A stretch of DNA of 64,000 nt from a virus, in IMG/VR virus record IMGVR_UViG_3300031977_002862, positions 1 through 64,000 of that record; one strand, 5' to 3'. The position numbers and the translations under genes are program-made. Below, piece by piece: positions 58,416 through 63,579 of the stretch. The stretch's first letter is position 1. Each line of letters starts with the position of its first letter. The notes beneath the pieces are model-generated. The model saw nothing but the letters and a program-made list of their open reading frames with translations. It was not told the origin of the DNA and ran no database searches.

Positions 58416-58708
58416 TTGATTGTTCCTTGTCTGGGCTTTGAAATCTTTGTTGATTTCGGTGCATATTATACAGGTCGTGTGTTGCTTTTTGATAAAGATT
58501 TTGTTAAGATTCGGTTAAGATTAGCACCATTTGCGGTTCAAAAATACCCCAAGTTGCGCATGAAGGTGGGCGCGAGCGCGCGCTTATAACTTTTGTCTAT
58601 AAACCGCCCCCTCTATATAACAAATTAATCTAAAAAAATATTTGCAAAGGGCTTGTGCTCTCGGTCGCGATATGCGAGAATCATCCTATCAATTAAGGAT
58701 GAAACGAA
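58416..58708. other. Divergent regulatory region with 11-bp tandem repeats
   Basis: This 293-bp region separates leftward and rightward genes. A minus-strand -10 box TATAAT is at 58470-58465 without a good -35. Three head-to-tail 11-bp units (58491-58501, 58502-58512, 58513-58523) share a GTTAAGATT core. A GC-rich palindromic stretch (GGGCGCGAGCGCGCGC, from 58568) and a plus-strand promoter candidate at 58593-58621 follow. Confidence 0.6.
58593..58621 (+). promoter_or_regulatory. Plus-strand promoter candidate before the GC-rich cluster
   Basis: TTGTCT (58593-58598), 17-bp spacer, TATAAC (58616-58621). Weaker than the A-tract promoters, but the only reasonable candidate upstream of the gene at 58709. 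Confidence 0.4.
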
Positions 58709-58906
58709 ATGACTAGCTACACAATCAGCCACTTTCAAAAGGTTAACGCTAACGCCAGCAAAGCAAGCCGCTTTGTCATTGAAGCTCACAACATCCGCAA
58801 CGCAATGCGGAAGCTTTGGGACGCTCACGGCGTCAACCTAATCAACGGCGACACCATCACATGGCAAGATGGCGGCCGCTTCCACCGTTTAATGATTAAC
58901 CAATAA
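58709..58906 (+). CDS. Hypothetical protein, 65 aa
   Basis: A small basic protein (MTSYTISHFQKVNANASKASRF, IRNAMRKLWDAHGVNLINGDTITWQDGGRFHRLMINQ) after an AAGGATGAAACGAA leader. The centre looks like an alpha-beta mini-domain. Codons are richer in GC than in the left arm (CGC, GCC, GGC frequent), as for all genes to 61487. No function recognised. First gene of the plus-strand cluster. Confidence 0.6.
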   Translation: MTSYTISHFQKVNANASKASRFVIEAHNIRNAMRKLWDAHGVNLINGDTITWQDGGRFHRLMINQ

Positions 58907-58918
58907 GGGGGTCAGGTC

Positions 58919-59083
58919 ATGGCTTTTCTTCTGAAATTTTTGCTAGAGGCTTGGGCGATCATCGCGCTAATAATTGGCATGATTACTGCTTTCCTCGGCG
59001 CTCCGCTTTGGGCCGCCTTCCCAATCGTTTGCGCGATCGCTTGCGCTTATTCAGCAAGCCTCATTGATGAAATTCTGGAATAG
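58919..59083 (+). CDS. Small two-helix membrane protein, 54 aa
   Basis: ATG at 58919 follows AAGGGGGTCAGGTC. The sequence is almost wholly hydrophobic: LLEAWAIIALIIGMITAFLG, then APLWAAFPIVCAIACAYSASL, giving two membrane helices with a short acidic tail (IDEILE). No family recognised. Such proteins in early regions often act on host membranes. Confidence 0.6.
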   Translation: MAFLLKFLLEAWAIIALIIGMITAFLGAPLWAAFPIVCAIACAYSASLIDEILE

Positions 59084-59122
59084 GATATATTCCGGATTTT
59101 CTCTGGACTTTTTCAAAAACCG

Positions 59123-59139
59123 CAGGCATACTATGCCTG
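59123..59139. promoter_or_regulatory. 17-bp inverted repeat before the helix-turn-helix gene
   Basis: CAGGCATA-C-TATGCCTG is a perfect palindrome around a single central base. It overlaps a possible -10 (CATACT, 59128-59133, with TGGACT 17 bp upstream) and lies 24 bases before the ATG of a helix-turn-helix gene. That is the expected position of an autoregulatory operator. A hairpin is the alternative. Confidence 0.45.
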
Positions 59140-59162
59140 TTCAATCAACTAAAGGAGACGCT

Positions 59163-59465
59163 ATGTCTAACTACTCAACTTCAATGGTAACTGCTCTTCA
59201 ATCTCAATCTTGGGATTATGAGAGCGCCTCGGCCTTCGCTGCCGAGCACAATCTGTCGGTTCGTTCTGTCATCTCCAAGATTAAAAATCTTGACCTTGAC
59301 TATACGCCAAAGCCTAAGACGGTTTCCACCGCTGGCCCTCGCGTTGTCAAAGCTGACATTGTGGACGCCATCACCAAGGCGCTAGACGCTGACCCCGACT
59401 CGCTCGCGGGTCTGGCTAAAGCTGACGCTCGCGCACTCAACGCGCTATTGATGGCGATTAGCTAA
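59163..59465 (+). CDS. Helix-turn-helix protein, paralogue 1, 100 aa
   Basis: Start at ATG 59163 behind AAAGGAGACGCT. ASAFAAEHNLSVRSVISKIKNL is a helix-turn-helix-like segment, followed by DLDYTPKP and a C-terminal helical region (KADIVDAITKALDADPDSLAGLAKADARALNALL). It shares about half its residues with the protein at 61854, including SVRSVISK(I/L)KNLD(L/I)DYTPKP and (L)AGL.KADAR. I recall such proteins as frequent, uncharacterised regulator-like genes in marine phages. A promoter-binding role is inferred. Its stop overlaps the next start. Confidence 0.75.
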   Translation: MSNYSTSMVTALQSQSWDYESASAFAAEHNLSVRSVISKIKNLDLDYTPKPKTVSTAGPRVVKADIVDAITKALDADPDSLAGLAKADARALNALLMAIS

Positions 59466-59665
59466 TGCTTATCAATGCCTCCGCTTGGGTTGGGACCGCT
59501 CTCATGGGGGCGGCTCCCTTCCTCATCGACTCGGCCACTGGTAAGATCATGGCAATTTTAGGGCTCGCGCTTTTATGCTTGCAAGCCTACGATAAAAAAT
59601 GCTACAATCTGATCATATTAAACTTGATAGGAATTTTCGGTTATGCTTCACACTTTTATCTTTGA
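59465..59665 (+). CDS. Small membrane protein, 66 aa
   Basis: Coupled to the preceding gene by TAATG. Three hydrophobic segments (SAWVGTALMGAAPFLI, IMAILGLALLCLQAY, LIILNLIGIFGYASHFYL), so two or three membrane helices, with a short Lys-rich loop (YDKKCYN). Its last codons overlap the start of the HAD gene by 23 bases. The pattern resembles small inner-membrane proteins of other phages; no function known. Confidence 0.65.
   Translation: MLINASAWVGTALMGAAPFLIDSATGKIMAILGLALLCLQAYDKKCYNLIILNLIGIFGYASHFYL
59579..59608 (+). promoter_or_regulatory. Promoter candidate before the HAD gene
   Basis: TTGCAA (59579-59584), 18-bp spacer, TACAAT (59603-59608), inside the end of the preceding gene and 34 bases before the HAD start. 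Moderate match. Confidence 0.45.
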
Positions 59666-60107
59666 TCTCGACGGCACGACCGTCAACTCTGATCACCGAC
59701 TCGGCGAGACTCTCGCAGACTGGCGCAGGATGAATACTCCCGCCAACATTATGCGAGATACTCCGCTCCCGTTGGCCGAGCAAATGCGCCAGGCCATCCG
59801 CGATGGTTTGGACGTTGTGATCTTGACCTCGCGTGTTATGGGTCACGCTGACCGCGTTTGGCTACATGCTCACGGCATGGTTGCCCCTGTCATTATGTCG
59901 CGGCATATCAGCGACAATCGTCCGGCTGGTGAATACAAGCTTGCTAAACTTCACGAGCTTGCCGTTGATCGTCGCGTCTCATTCCGCGATCTGGCCGCCT
60001 CGGTCGTCATGTGGGATGATGACTCGGATGTCCAACAAACTCTCGCAAATGCTGGCGTTCGCGTCATCGATCCTGTAAACTTCAATCAATTAGCAGAGGC
60101 TATCTAA
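59643..60107 (+). CDS. HAD-superfamily phosphatase, polynucleotide 3'-phosphatase-like
   Basis: A 154-residue HAD hydrolase: motif I FDLDGTT (7-13), motif II LTSR (61-64), Lys99 (motif III) and motif IV WDDDSD (124-129). The short cap and size resemble the phosphatase half of T4 polynucleotide kinase, which removes 3'-phosphates. In that reading it would heal broken nucleic acid ends, and the next gene is an exonuclease. A nucleotidase is the alternative. Overlaps the exonuclease start by one base. Confidence 0.75.
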   Translation: MLHTFIFDLDGTTVNSDHRLGETLADWRRMNTPANIMRDTPLPLAEQMRQAIRDGLDVVILTSRVMGHADRVWLHAHGMVAPVIMSRHISDNRPAGEYKLAKLHELAVDRRVSFRDLAASVVMWDDDSDVQQTLANAGVRVIDPVNFNQLAEAI

Positions 60108-60775
60108 TGAAACAGATTATCCTAACCCTTGACACTGAAACCGCAGACCTAACCGGTGATGTCTATGATGTTGGCTTTGTGGTTCATACGCGAGACGGTG
60201 AGATTCTCGAAACTTACAATGCGCTCGTTGAAGAGATCTTCACGGATGCTAAGAAAATGATGGGCGCATTCTATGCTTCAAAACTTTTCACCCACTACAG
60301 CAAAATGCTTTCCGAGCAATCTATCGGCTTTGCATCTTGGGGTGATATCGTTGCCAACATTCAACGCGCTATCGCGGAGCATGGCGTTACCACTATCGCC
60401 GCCTACAATCTCGGCTTTGACCGTCGTGTCATGCGAAACACTCACCGAGCGCTCGGCTTTTCTGGCTCCATTTGTCCGGCTGGCTTGCAACAGCTCGACA
60501 TCTGGCAATTTGCCTGCGAAACCAAATTGAGCCAAGCCACCTACAAAAAACTCGCTCGTGAGGCTGGCTGGGTTTCTGCCGCTGGCAATATCAAGACGGG
60601 CGCAGAATACGCATATCGATTTTGCTCTGGCGATTTTGGATTTATCGAAGATCATACCGCCTTGAGCGATGCTTTAATCGAGGTTCAGATTCTCGCGGCT
60701 TGCTTTGCAACCAAGAAAAAAATTCCGTATAATATCGTGAACGGCGCACCTTGGAGGATTGTAAACAATGGCTAA
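60107..60775 (+). CDS. DEDDh 3'-5' exonuclease (DnaQ/RNase T-like)
   Basis: A 222-residue exonuclease: Exo I LTLDTETADL (Asp9, Glu11), Exo II AAYNLGFDRRVM, and Exo III with His and Asp in EDHTALSDALIE. The DEDDh set is complete. It could degrade RNA or ssDNA, or proofread; the polymerase already has its own exonuclease, so RNA or host nucleic acid turnover is more likely. Its end overlaps a 35-residue membrane protein gene. Confidence 0.85.
   Translation: MKQIILTLDTETADLTGDVYDVGFVVHTRDGEILETYNALVEEIFTDAKKMMGAFYASKLFTHYSKMLSEQSIGFASWGDIVANIQRAIAEHGVTTIAAYNLGFDRRVMRNTHRALGFSGSICPAGLQQLDIWQFACETKLSQATYKKLAREAGWVSAAGNIKTGAEYAYRFCSGDFGFIEDHTALSDALIEVQILAACFATKKKIPYNIVNGAPWRIVNNG
60705..60733 (+). 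promoter_or_regulatory. Internal promoter before ppk2
   Basis: TTGCAA (60705-60710), 17-bp spacer, TATAAT (60728-60733), within the 3' end of the exonuclease gene. It could raise expression of the 35-residue membrane protein and ppk2. Confidence 0.55.
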
Positions 60776-60875
60776 AAAATTCGCAGCTCTGGCTTTCAAA
60801 GCCTATCTTGTTTATTCCGTCACCGCTGACTTGCTCGTCATCGCTGGCATAATTTACCTAATCTTTGGAGGCTAG
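60768..60875 (+). CDS. Tiny membrane protein, 35 aa
   Basis: ATG at 60768 follows TTGGAGGATT. The sequence MAKKFAALAFKAYLVYSVTADLLVIAGIIYLIFGG is a single membrane helix with a basic N-terminus. Overlaps the exonuclease gene by eight bases and precedes ppk2 by three. Not recognised. Confidence 0.55.
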   Translation: MAKKFAALAFKAYLVYSVTADLLVIAGIIYLIFGG

Positions 60876-60878
60876 AAA

Positions 60879-61487
60879 ATGCTCAAGGAACAACAAGCAA
60901 GACTCAATCGGATTTTAGACTCTCGGGGGCATGGCGGGATTGCCGTTGTGCTTGAAGGTCGCGACACTGCCGGAAAATCTAGCACGATTCGCGAGGTTAC
61001 GCATTATCTGAATCCGGCAAAATACAGCGTGCATCTCTCGCGCAAGCCTAGCAAATCCACCATGAAACACTGGCTCGGGTATTGGTCAAAACGAATGCCC
61101 GCAACGAATCAAATCGTATTTTACGATCGAAGCTGGTATTCTCGCGCAATGGTTCAACGCATGAACGGCTGGTGCTCAGAAACTCAATATGAGAATTTTC
61201 TGGCAAAGCATAAATCATGGGAAGAAAAGCAGGGCTTGCGTTTTATTAAATTCTGGCTTTCGATTTCAGAAGAGGAACAACGCCGCCGAATTGAACGCCG
61301 CAAAGCTTCGCCTCTCACCTATTGGAAATTTTCCGAGAATGACGAAAATGCGCTCTCGTATTATGACCGCATGACGCTCTTAAAGGAGCGCGTCATTGAT
61401 TCCGATTGGCACGTGATCGACTACAACGACAAGCGCCAGGGCATCCTTGACCTCACCACCCGCCTCTGTGACCTGCTAGAATCCTAG
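60879..61487 (+). CDS. ppk2: Polyphosphate kinase 2 (PPK2 family)
   Basis: A 202-residue PPK2: Walker A EGRDTAGKS (26-34; bacterial consensus EGRDAAGKG), the lid region LSRKPSKSTMKHWLGYWSKR, Walker B-like IVFYDRSWYSRA (79-90; bacterial FDRSWYNRAGVE), and the downstream PLTYWKFSENDENA (145-158). Catalytic Asp29 and Asp83 and Lys33 are kept. PPK2 enzymes transfer phosphate from polyphosphate to NDP or NMP. It is shorter than usual (about 230-300), mostly in the N-terminus. It could rebuild NTPs and, with NrdAB, feed DNA synthesis from host polyphosphate. Substrate class cannot be read from sequence. Confidence 0.88.
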   Translation: MLKEQQARLNRILDSRGHGGIAVVLEGRDTAGKSSTIREVTHYLNPAKYSVHLSRKPSKSTMKHWLGYWSKRMPATNQIVFYDRSWYSRAMVQRMNGWCSETQYENFLAKHKSWEEKQGLRFIKFWLSISEEEQRRRIERRKASPLTYWKFSENDENALSYYDRMTLLKERVIDSDWHVIDYNDKRQGILDLTTRLCDLLES

Positions 61488-61495
61488 CAGGTTTC
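61472..61495 (+). terminator. Hairpin terminator at the end of ppk2
   Basis: CCTGCTAG (61472-61479) / CTAGCAGG (61484-61491) with a four-base loop AATC, followed by TTTC. It overlaps the ppk2 stop codon. The T-run is short, so termination may be partial. Confidence 0.5.
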
Positions 61496-61508
61496 ATGCC
61501 AACTTTTT

Positions 61509-61524
61509 TGTTTCACGTGAAACA
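61509..61524. promoter_or_regulatory. parS site: perfect 16-bp ParB-binding palindrome
   Basis: TGTTTCACGTGAAACA is identical to the consensus centromere site bound by chromosomal ParB proteins. It lies 21 bases after the ppk2 stop codon in an intergenic region. No parA or parB gene is in the window, so any binding protein would have to come from the host or from outside this window. Confidence 0.8.
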
Positions 61525-61694
61525 TGAGAAAAACGCGCTAACCCCTTGATTTTATTGGATTTTTGGCGCGCGGGCGCCAGTGCGAAAGTGAAGTTCTGAA
61601 CCTATGTGGCGCGCGTAAAATTTCGAGAGTGCAGTTTCGAGGCTATAGTCTCTTATAGCAAGAACCGTGCCAAGTTTTCGGCGCGGCCGCGCCT

Positions 61695-61723
61695 ATTATA
61701 GTGCAGTTCCGAACCTATGTCAA
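61695..61723 (-). promoter_or_regulatory. Leftward promoter L1
   Basis: On the minus strand: TTGACA (61723-61718), 17-bp spacer, TATAAT (61700-61695), preceded by AAAAAACTC. It points over parS and antisense to ppk2. It shares the 17-bp string ATGTCAAGAGTTTTTTA with L2. Confidence 0.75.
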
Positions 61724-61741
61724 GAGTTTTTTACACTTGAT

Positions 61742-61760
61742 GTGAAAAAAATTATTTCAC
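61742..61760. promoter_or_regulatory. Inverted repeat upstream of promoter P7
   Basis: GTGAAAAAAATTATTTCAC: six-base arms GTGAAA/TTTCAC around seven A/T bases, between the divergent promoters L1 and P7. A candidate operator for a helix-turn-helix dimer. Confidence 0.45.
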
Positions 61761-61779
61761 CTAGTCTCCTAAAAAATTG

Positions 61780-61808
61780 TTGACACGGCTTGCTCCATCC
61801 CATATAAT
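61780..61808 (+). promoter_or_regulatory. Sigma70 promoter P7
   Basis: TTGACA (61780-61785), 17-bp spacer, TATAAT (61803-61808), preceded by AAAAAATTG. Drives the helix-turn-helix paralogue 2, with a leader of about 40 bases carrying AAAAGGAAAAA. Confidence 0.88.
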
Positions 61809-61853
61809 ATCCGCATTGATTGAGAGAACACACACAAACAAAAGGAAAAATTT

Positions 61854-62165
61854 ATGTCTGCATACACTGATAAAATGGTAAACGAACTCAAAGCTGTTGA
61901 CTCTTGGAACTACGACCTTGCCTCCGACTATGCCGCTCTGCACGGCCTGTCAGTACGCTCTGTCATCTCCAAGCTCAAGAACTTAGACATTGACTACACG
62001 CCCAAGCCTGTTGTCAAAGCAGCAAGCCCACGCATTCGCAAGGCTGACATTGTTGTCCAGATTGCCGAAGCATTAGGCATGGCTGACAATGCCGAAGCCC
62101 TGGCGGGATTGGAGAAAGCTGACGCACGCTCGCTCACTGCAGTGCTCAAGCAATTGCCCTGCTAA
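61854..62165 (+). CDS. Helix-turn-helix protein, paralogue 2, 103 aa
   Basis: Paralogue of the 59163 protein: ASDYAALHGLSVRSVISKLKNLDIDYTPKP, then RIRKADIVVQIAEALGMADNAEALAGLEKADARSLTAVLKQ. The first part is a helix-turn-helix-like segment, the second a helical mini-domain. Single-gene transcript: consensus promoter upstream and clear terminator downstream, as expected for a highly expressed regulator or host-directed early protein. DNA binding is inferred. Confidence 0.78.
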   Translation: MSAYTDKMVNELKAVDSWNYDLASDYAALHGLSVRSVISKLKNLDIDYTPKPVVKAASPRIRKADIVVQIAEALGMADNAEALAGLEKADARSLTAVLKQLPC

Positions 62166-62183
62166 GGCTTGCTGAAACCACAA

Positions 62184-62206
62184 AGCCCCGATAAGGGGCT
62201 TTTTTT
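62184..62206 (+). terminator. Intrinsic terminator after paralogue 2
   Basis: AGCCCC (62184-62189), loop GATAA, GGGGCT (62195-62200), then six T residues. A strong rho-independent terminator. Confidence 0.85.
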
Positions 62207-62232
62207 ATGCCTGTAGAAAGCGCTCGGCGCCA

Positions 62233-62261
62233 ATTTTAGTGCCAAAGTGATGGCATGTCAA
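62233..62261 (-). promoter_or_regulatory. Leftward promoter L2
   Basis: On the minus strand: TTGACA (62261-62256), 17-bp spacer, TAAAAT (62238-62233), preceded by AAAAAACTC. It faces the terminator hairpin and is antisense to paralogue 2. Confidence 0.65.
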
Positions 62262-62474
62262 GAGTTTTTTAAATTTTAGCACTTATTTAAGTTTTAGAAG
62301 GTCTTGTCGGGGCAAGAGCAAGTTTTTTTAACTTTTTAAGACTTTTGCAAGCAAATAAAACTTGACCCGAAGTGGTCGTGAGCGCCCGCCCCCGATAAAA
62401 TTTGCGTCTGCTCTCAGAAGCCCCGGAAAGTAAGAAAACCACCTAAATTTTGTGTAGATCTACCTATTTTTTAG

Positions 62475-62538
62475 GTAAAATTTACGGTTTTTAGTTTTTG
62501 ACGTGGTGCCTAAATTAGTTTTTTAAGTAAAATTTACG
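62475..62538. repeat. Pair of direct repeats GTAAAATTTACG
   Basis: GTAAAATTTACG occurs at 62475-62486 and 62527-62538, each within a longer shared context (TTTTTTARGTAAAATTTACGRTTTTT). Each core is nearly palindromic (GTAAA-A-TTTAC). They lie 52 bp apart, upstream of promoter P8, and look like operator or iteron sites. Confidence 0.65.
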
Positions 62539-62569
62539 ATTTTTTTCATAGGTCCGGTGTAAATATCTT

Positions 62570-62598
62570 TTGACACAGTTGCTCTCAGCTCGTATAAT
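62570..62598 (+). promoter_or_regulatory. Sigma70 promoter P8
   Basis: TTGACA (62570-62575), 17-bp spacer, TATAAT (62593-62598). Drives the rightmost gene cluster with a short leader carrying TTAGGAG. Confidence 0.88.
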
Positions 62599-62621
62599 AT
62601 ACGGAAATTAGGAGCAAAATT

Positions 62622-63032
62622 ATGATGTTAAAAAAGTTAGAGATTGCAAGAATTACGATGGAGTTGGTATCCGACTACTTCGGGCTGCACGGCACTCGTG
62701 TTAAAGTTGTGCCCACCAGAGAAGTAGGAGACCAAGATAACGCGTACCTCAAGCCCATTTCGGACTGGGAGTATGAGATCGAAGTGCATCCTGACTTTAT
62801 GAAAAACTCTACAGAAGAAGAGTTAGTCAAAGTTATTGCTCACGAAATGACTCACGTAAAACAGTATGAATACGACGACCTTGAACTTGGTGTGAAGTGC
62901 CAATACTGGAAAGGTGAGATATATGACGAAGAGGTCGAAGGCTACTGGTTTATGCCTTGGGAGATTGAAGCCCGAGGTTATGAAGCAGCCTTCTGGGCTC
63001 TTTATTCAGACAAATGGGAGCAGTATGTCTAG
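62622..63032 (+). CDS. Zinc metalloprotease-like protein (HExxH), 136 aa
   Basis: A minimal zincin: VIAHEMTHVKQYEYDD gives the two zinc His and catalytic Glu, and PWEIEARGYEAAFWA about 45 residues later offers the third ligand Glu. The N-terminal half (ITMELVSDYFGLHGTRVKVV) is alpha-beta. I recall such small zincins in many marine and T4-like phages; their targets are unknown. First gene behind promoter P8, with ribosome-binding site TTAGGAG, so probably early expressed and directed at host proteins. ATG 62625 is an equal alternative start. Confidence 0.82.
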   Translation: MMLKKLEIARITMELVSDYFGLHGTRVKVVPTREVGDQDNAYLKPISDWEYEIEVHPDFMKNSTEEELVKVIAHEMTHVKQYEYDDLELGVKCQYWKGEIYDEEVEGYWFMPWEIEARGYEAAFWALYSDKWEQYV

Positions 63033-63210
63033 GCAAGAAATTATGTATAAAATGGATAAGTTCGGTGAGCAGTACGGACATAAGTATGTACTCAACGAAT
63101 TTATGCTCTATATGAACGATAATCAACTGAAGGAATTTTATGACGCATTCAAAAGGCTTCATCCACAATCTTATTATGACGACGAAGGGAACCTACTTGG
63201 ACAAGATTGA
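63025..63210 (+). CDS. Small helical protein, 61 aa
   Basis: Starts at ATG 63025, overlapping the zincin end. MSRQEIMYKMDKFGEQYGHKYVLNEFMLYMNDNQLKEFYDAF is helical with alternating charges and ends in an acidic segment (YYDDEGNLLGQD). Not recognised. Overlap suggests it is translated with the zincin. Confidence 0.65.
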   Translation: MSRQEIMYKMDKFGEQYGHKYVLNEFMLYMNDNQLKEFYDAFKRLHPQSYYDDEGNLLGQD

Positions 63211-63211
63211 T

Positions 63212-63292
63212 ATGGCTTACTGGGTTGGCTTTCTTTGTGGTGTGATTACACTAAAACTTGTTCTGTTAGGAGTGCTAATATGGTCAATATAA
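63212..63292 (+). CDS. Tiny membrane protein, 26 aa
   Basis: MAYWVGFLCGVITLKLVLLGVLIWSI is a single membrane helix. ATG at 63212 overlaps the previous gene's flank by position only (one base gap) and its end overlaps the next start. Very short; kept because it fits tightly in the operon. Confidence 0.45.
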   Translation: MAYWVGFLCGVITLKLVLLGVLIWSI

Positions 63293-63579
63293 CGGAACCG
63301 CTAGAAAAGGTAAATGAGGAATTCTCTGAAACTCTGAAAAGCCTTGAAGATGGTGAAAACTATTGGAACTATCGAGTAGTAAAACGAGGTTCGTATTATG
63401 GTATTCACGAAGTACATTACTGCCAAGGCGGAAAGATTGAGTTGATAAGTGAAAATCCTATAGCTATCGAAGCTGATAGCAAAGAAAGTGTAAAATGGAT
63501 AATGAGAATGATGCAAGCCAACTGGGTTTTGCCTACAATCGACTACGATACGTTGGAGGAAATTGATGACATTGTATGA
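63280..63579 (+). CDS. Hypothetical protein, 99 aa
   Basis: Start at ATG 63280 behind TTAGGAG (63266-63272). The protein (MVNITEPLEKVNEEFSETLKSLEDGENYWNYRVVKRGSYYGIHEVHY) has a helical N-terminus and a three-stranded middle (YYGIHEVHYCQGGKIELISENPIAI), like small phage proteins I recall beside early genes. No function known. Confidence 0.7.
   Translation: MVNITEPLEKVNEEFSETLKSLEDGENYWNYRVVKRGSYYGIHEVHYCQGGKIELISENPIAIEADSKESVKWIMRMMQANWVLPTIDYDTLEEIDDIV

Larger units (their letters stand above)
61488..61853. other. 366-bp regulatory region with parS, palindromes and divergent promoters
   Basis: No gene was found. In order: a perfect parS palindrome (61509-61524); GC-rich stretches; three related degenerate blocks resembling AACCTATGT...GTGC near 61585-61605, 61630 and 61700-61720; the palindrome GGCGCGGCCGCGCC (61680-61693); a leftward promoter (61695-61723); the inverted repeat GTGAAA-N7-TTTCAC (61742-61760); and the rightward promoter P7 (61780-61808). 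Confidence 0.75.
62166..62621. other. 456-bp non-coding region with A/T repeats and promoters
   Basis: No gene found. It holds the terminator at 62184-62206, leftward promoter L2, a GC-rich patch near 62370, four copies of a TAAAATTTNCG-like word in this and the preceding intergenic region (61613, 62395, 62475, 62527), the palindrome GTAGATCTAC (62454-62463), and promoter P8. Confidence 0.7.

Noticed and set aside
61680-61693. GGCGCGGCCGCGCC as an attachment or resolution site
   Set aside because: No integrase or resolvase gene is seen, and GC-rich palindromes are frequent in this intergenic region.
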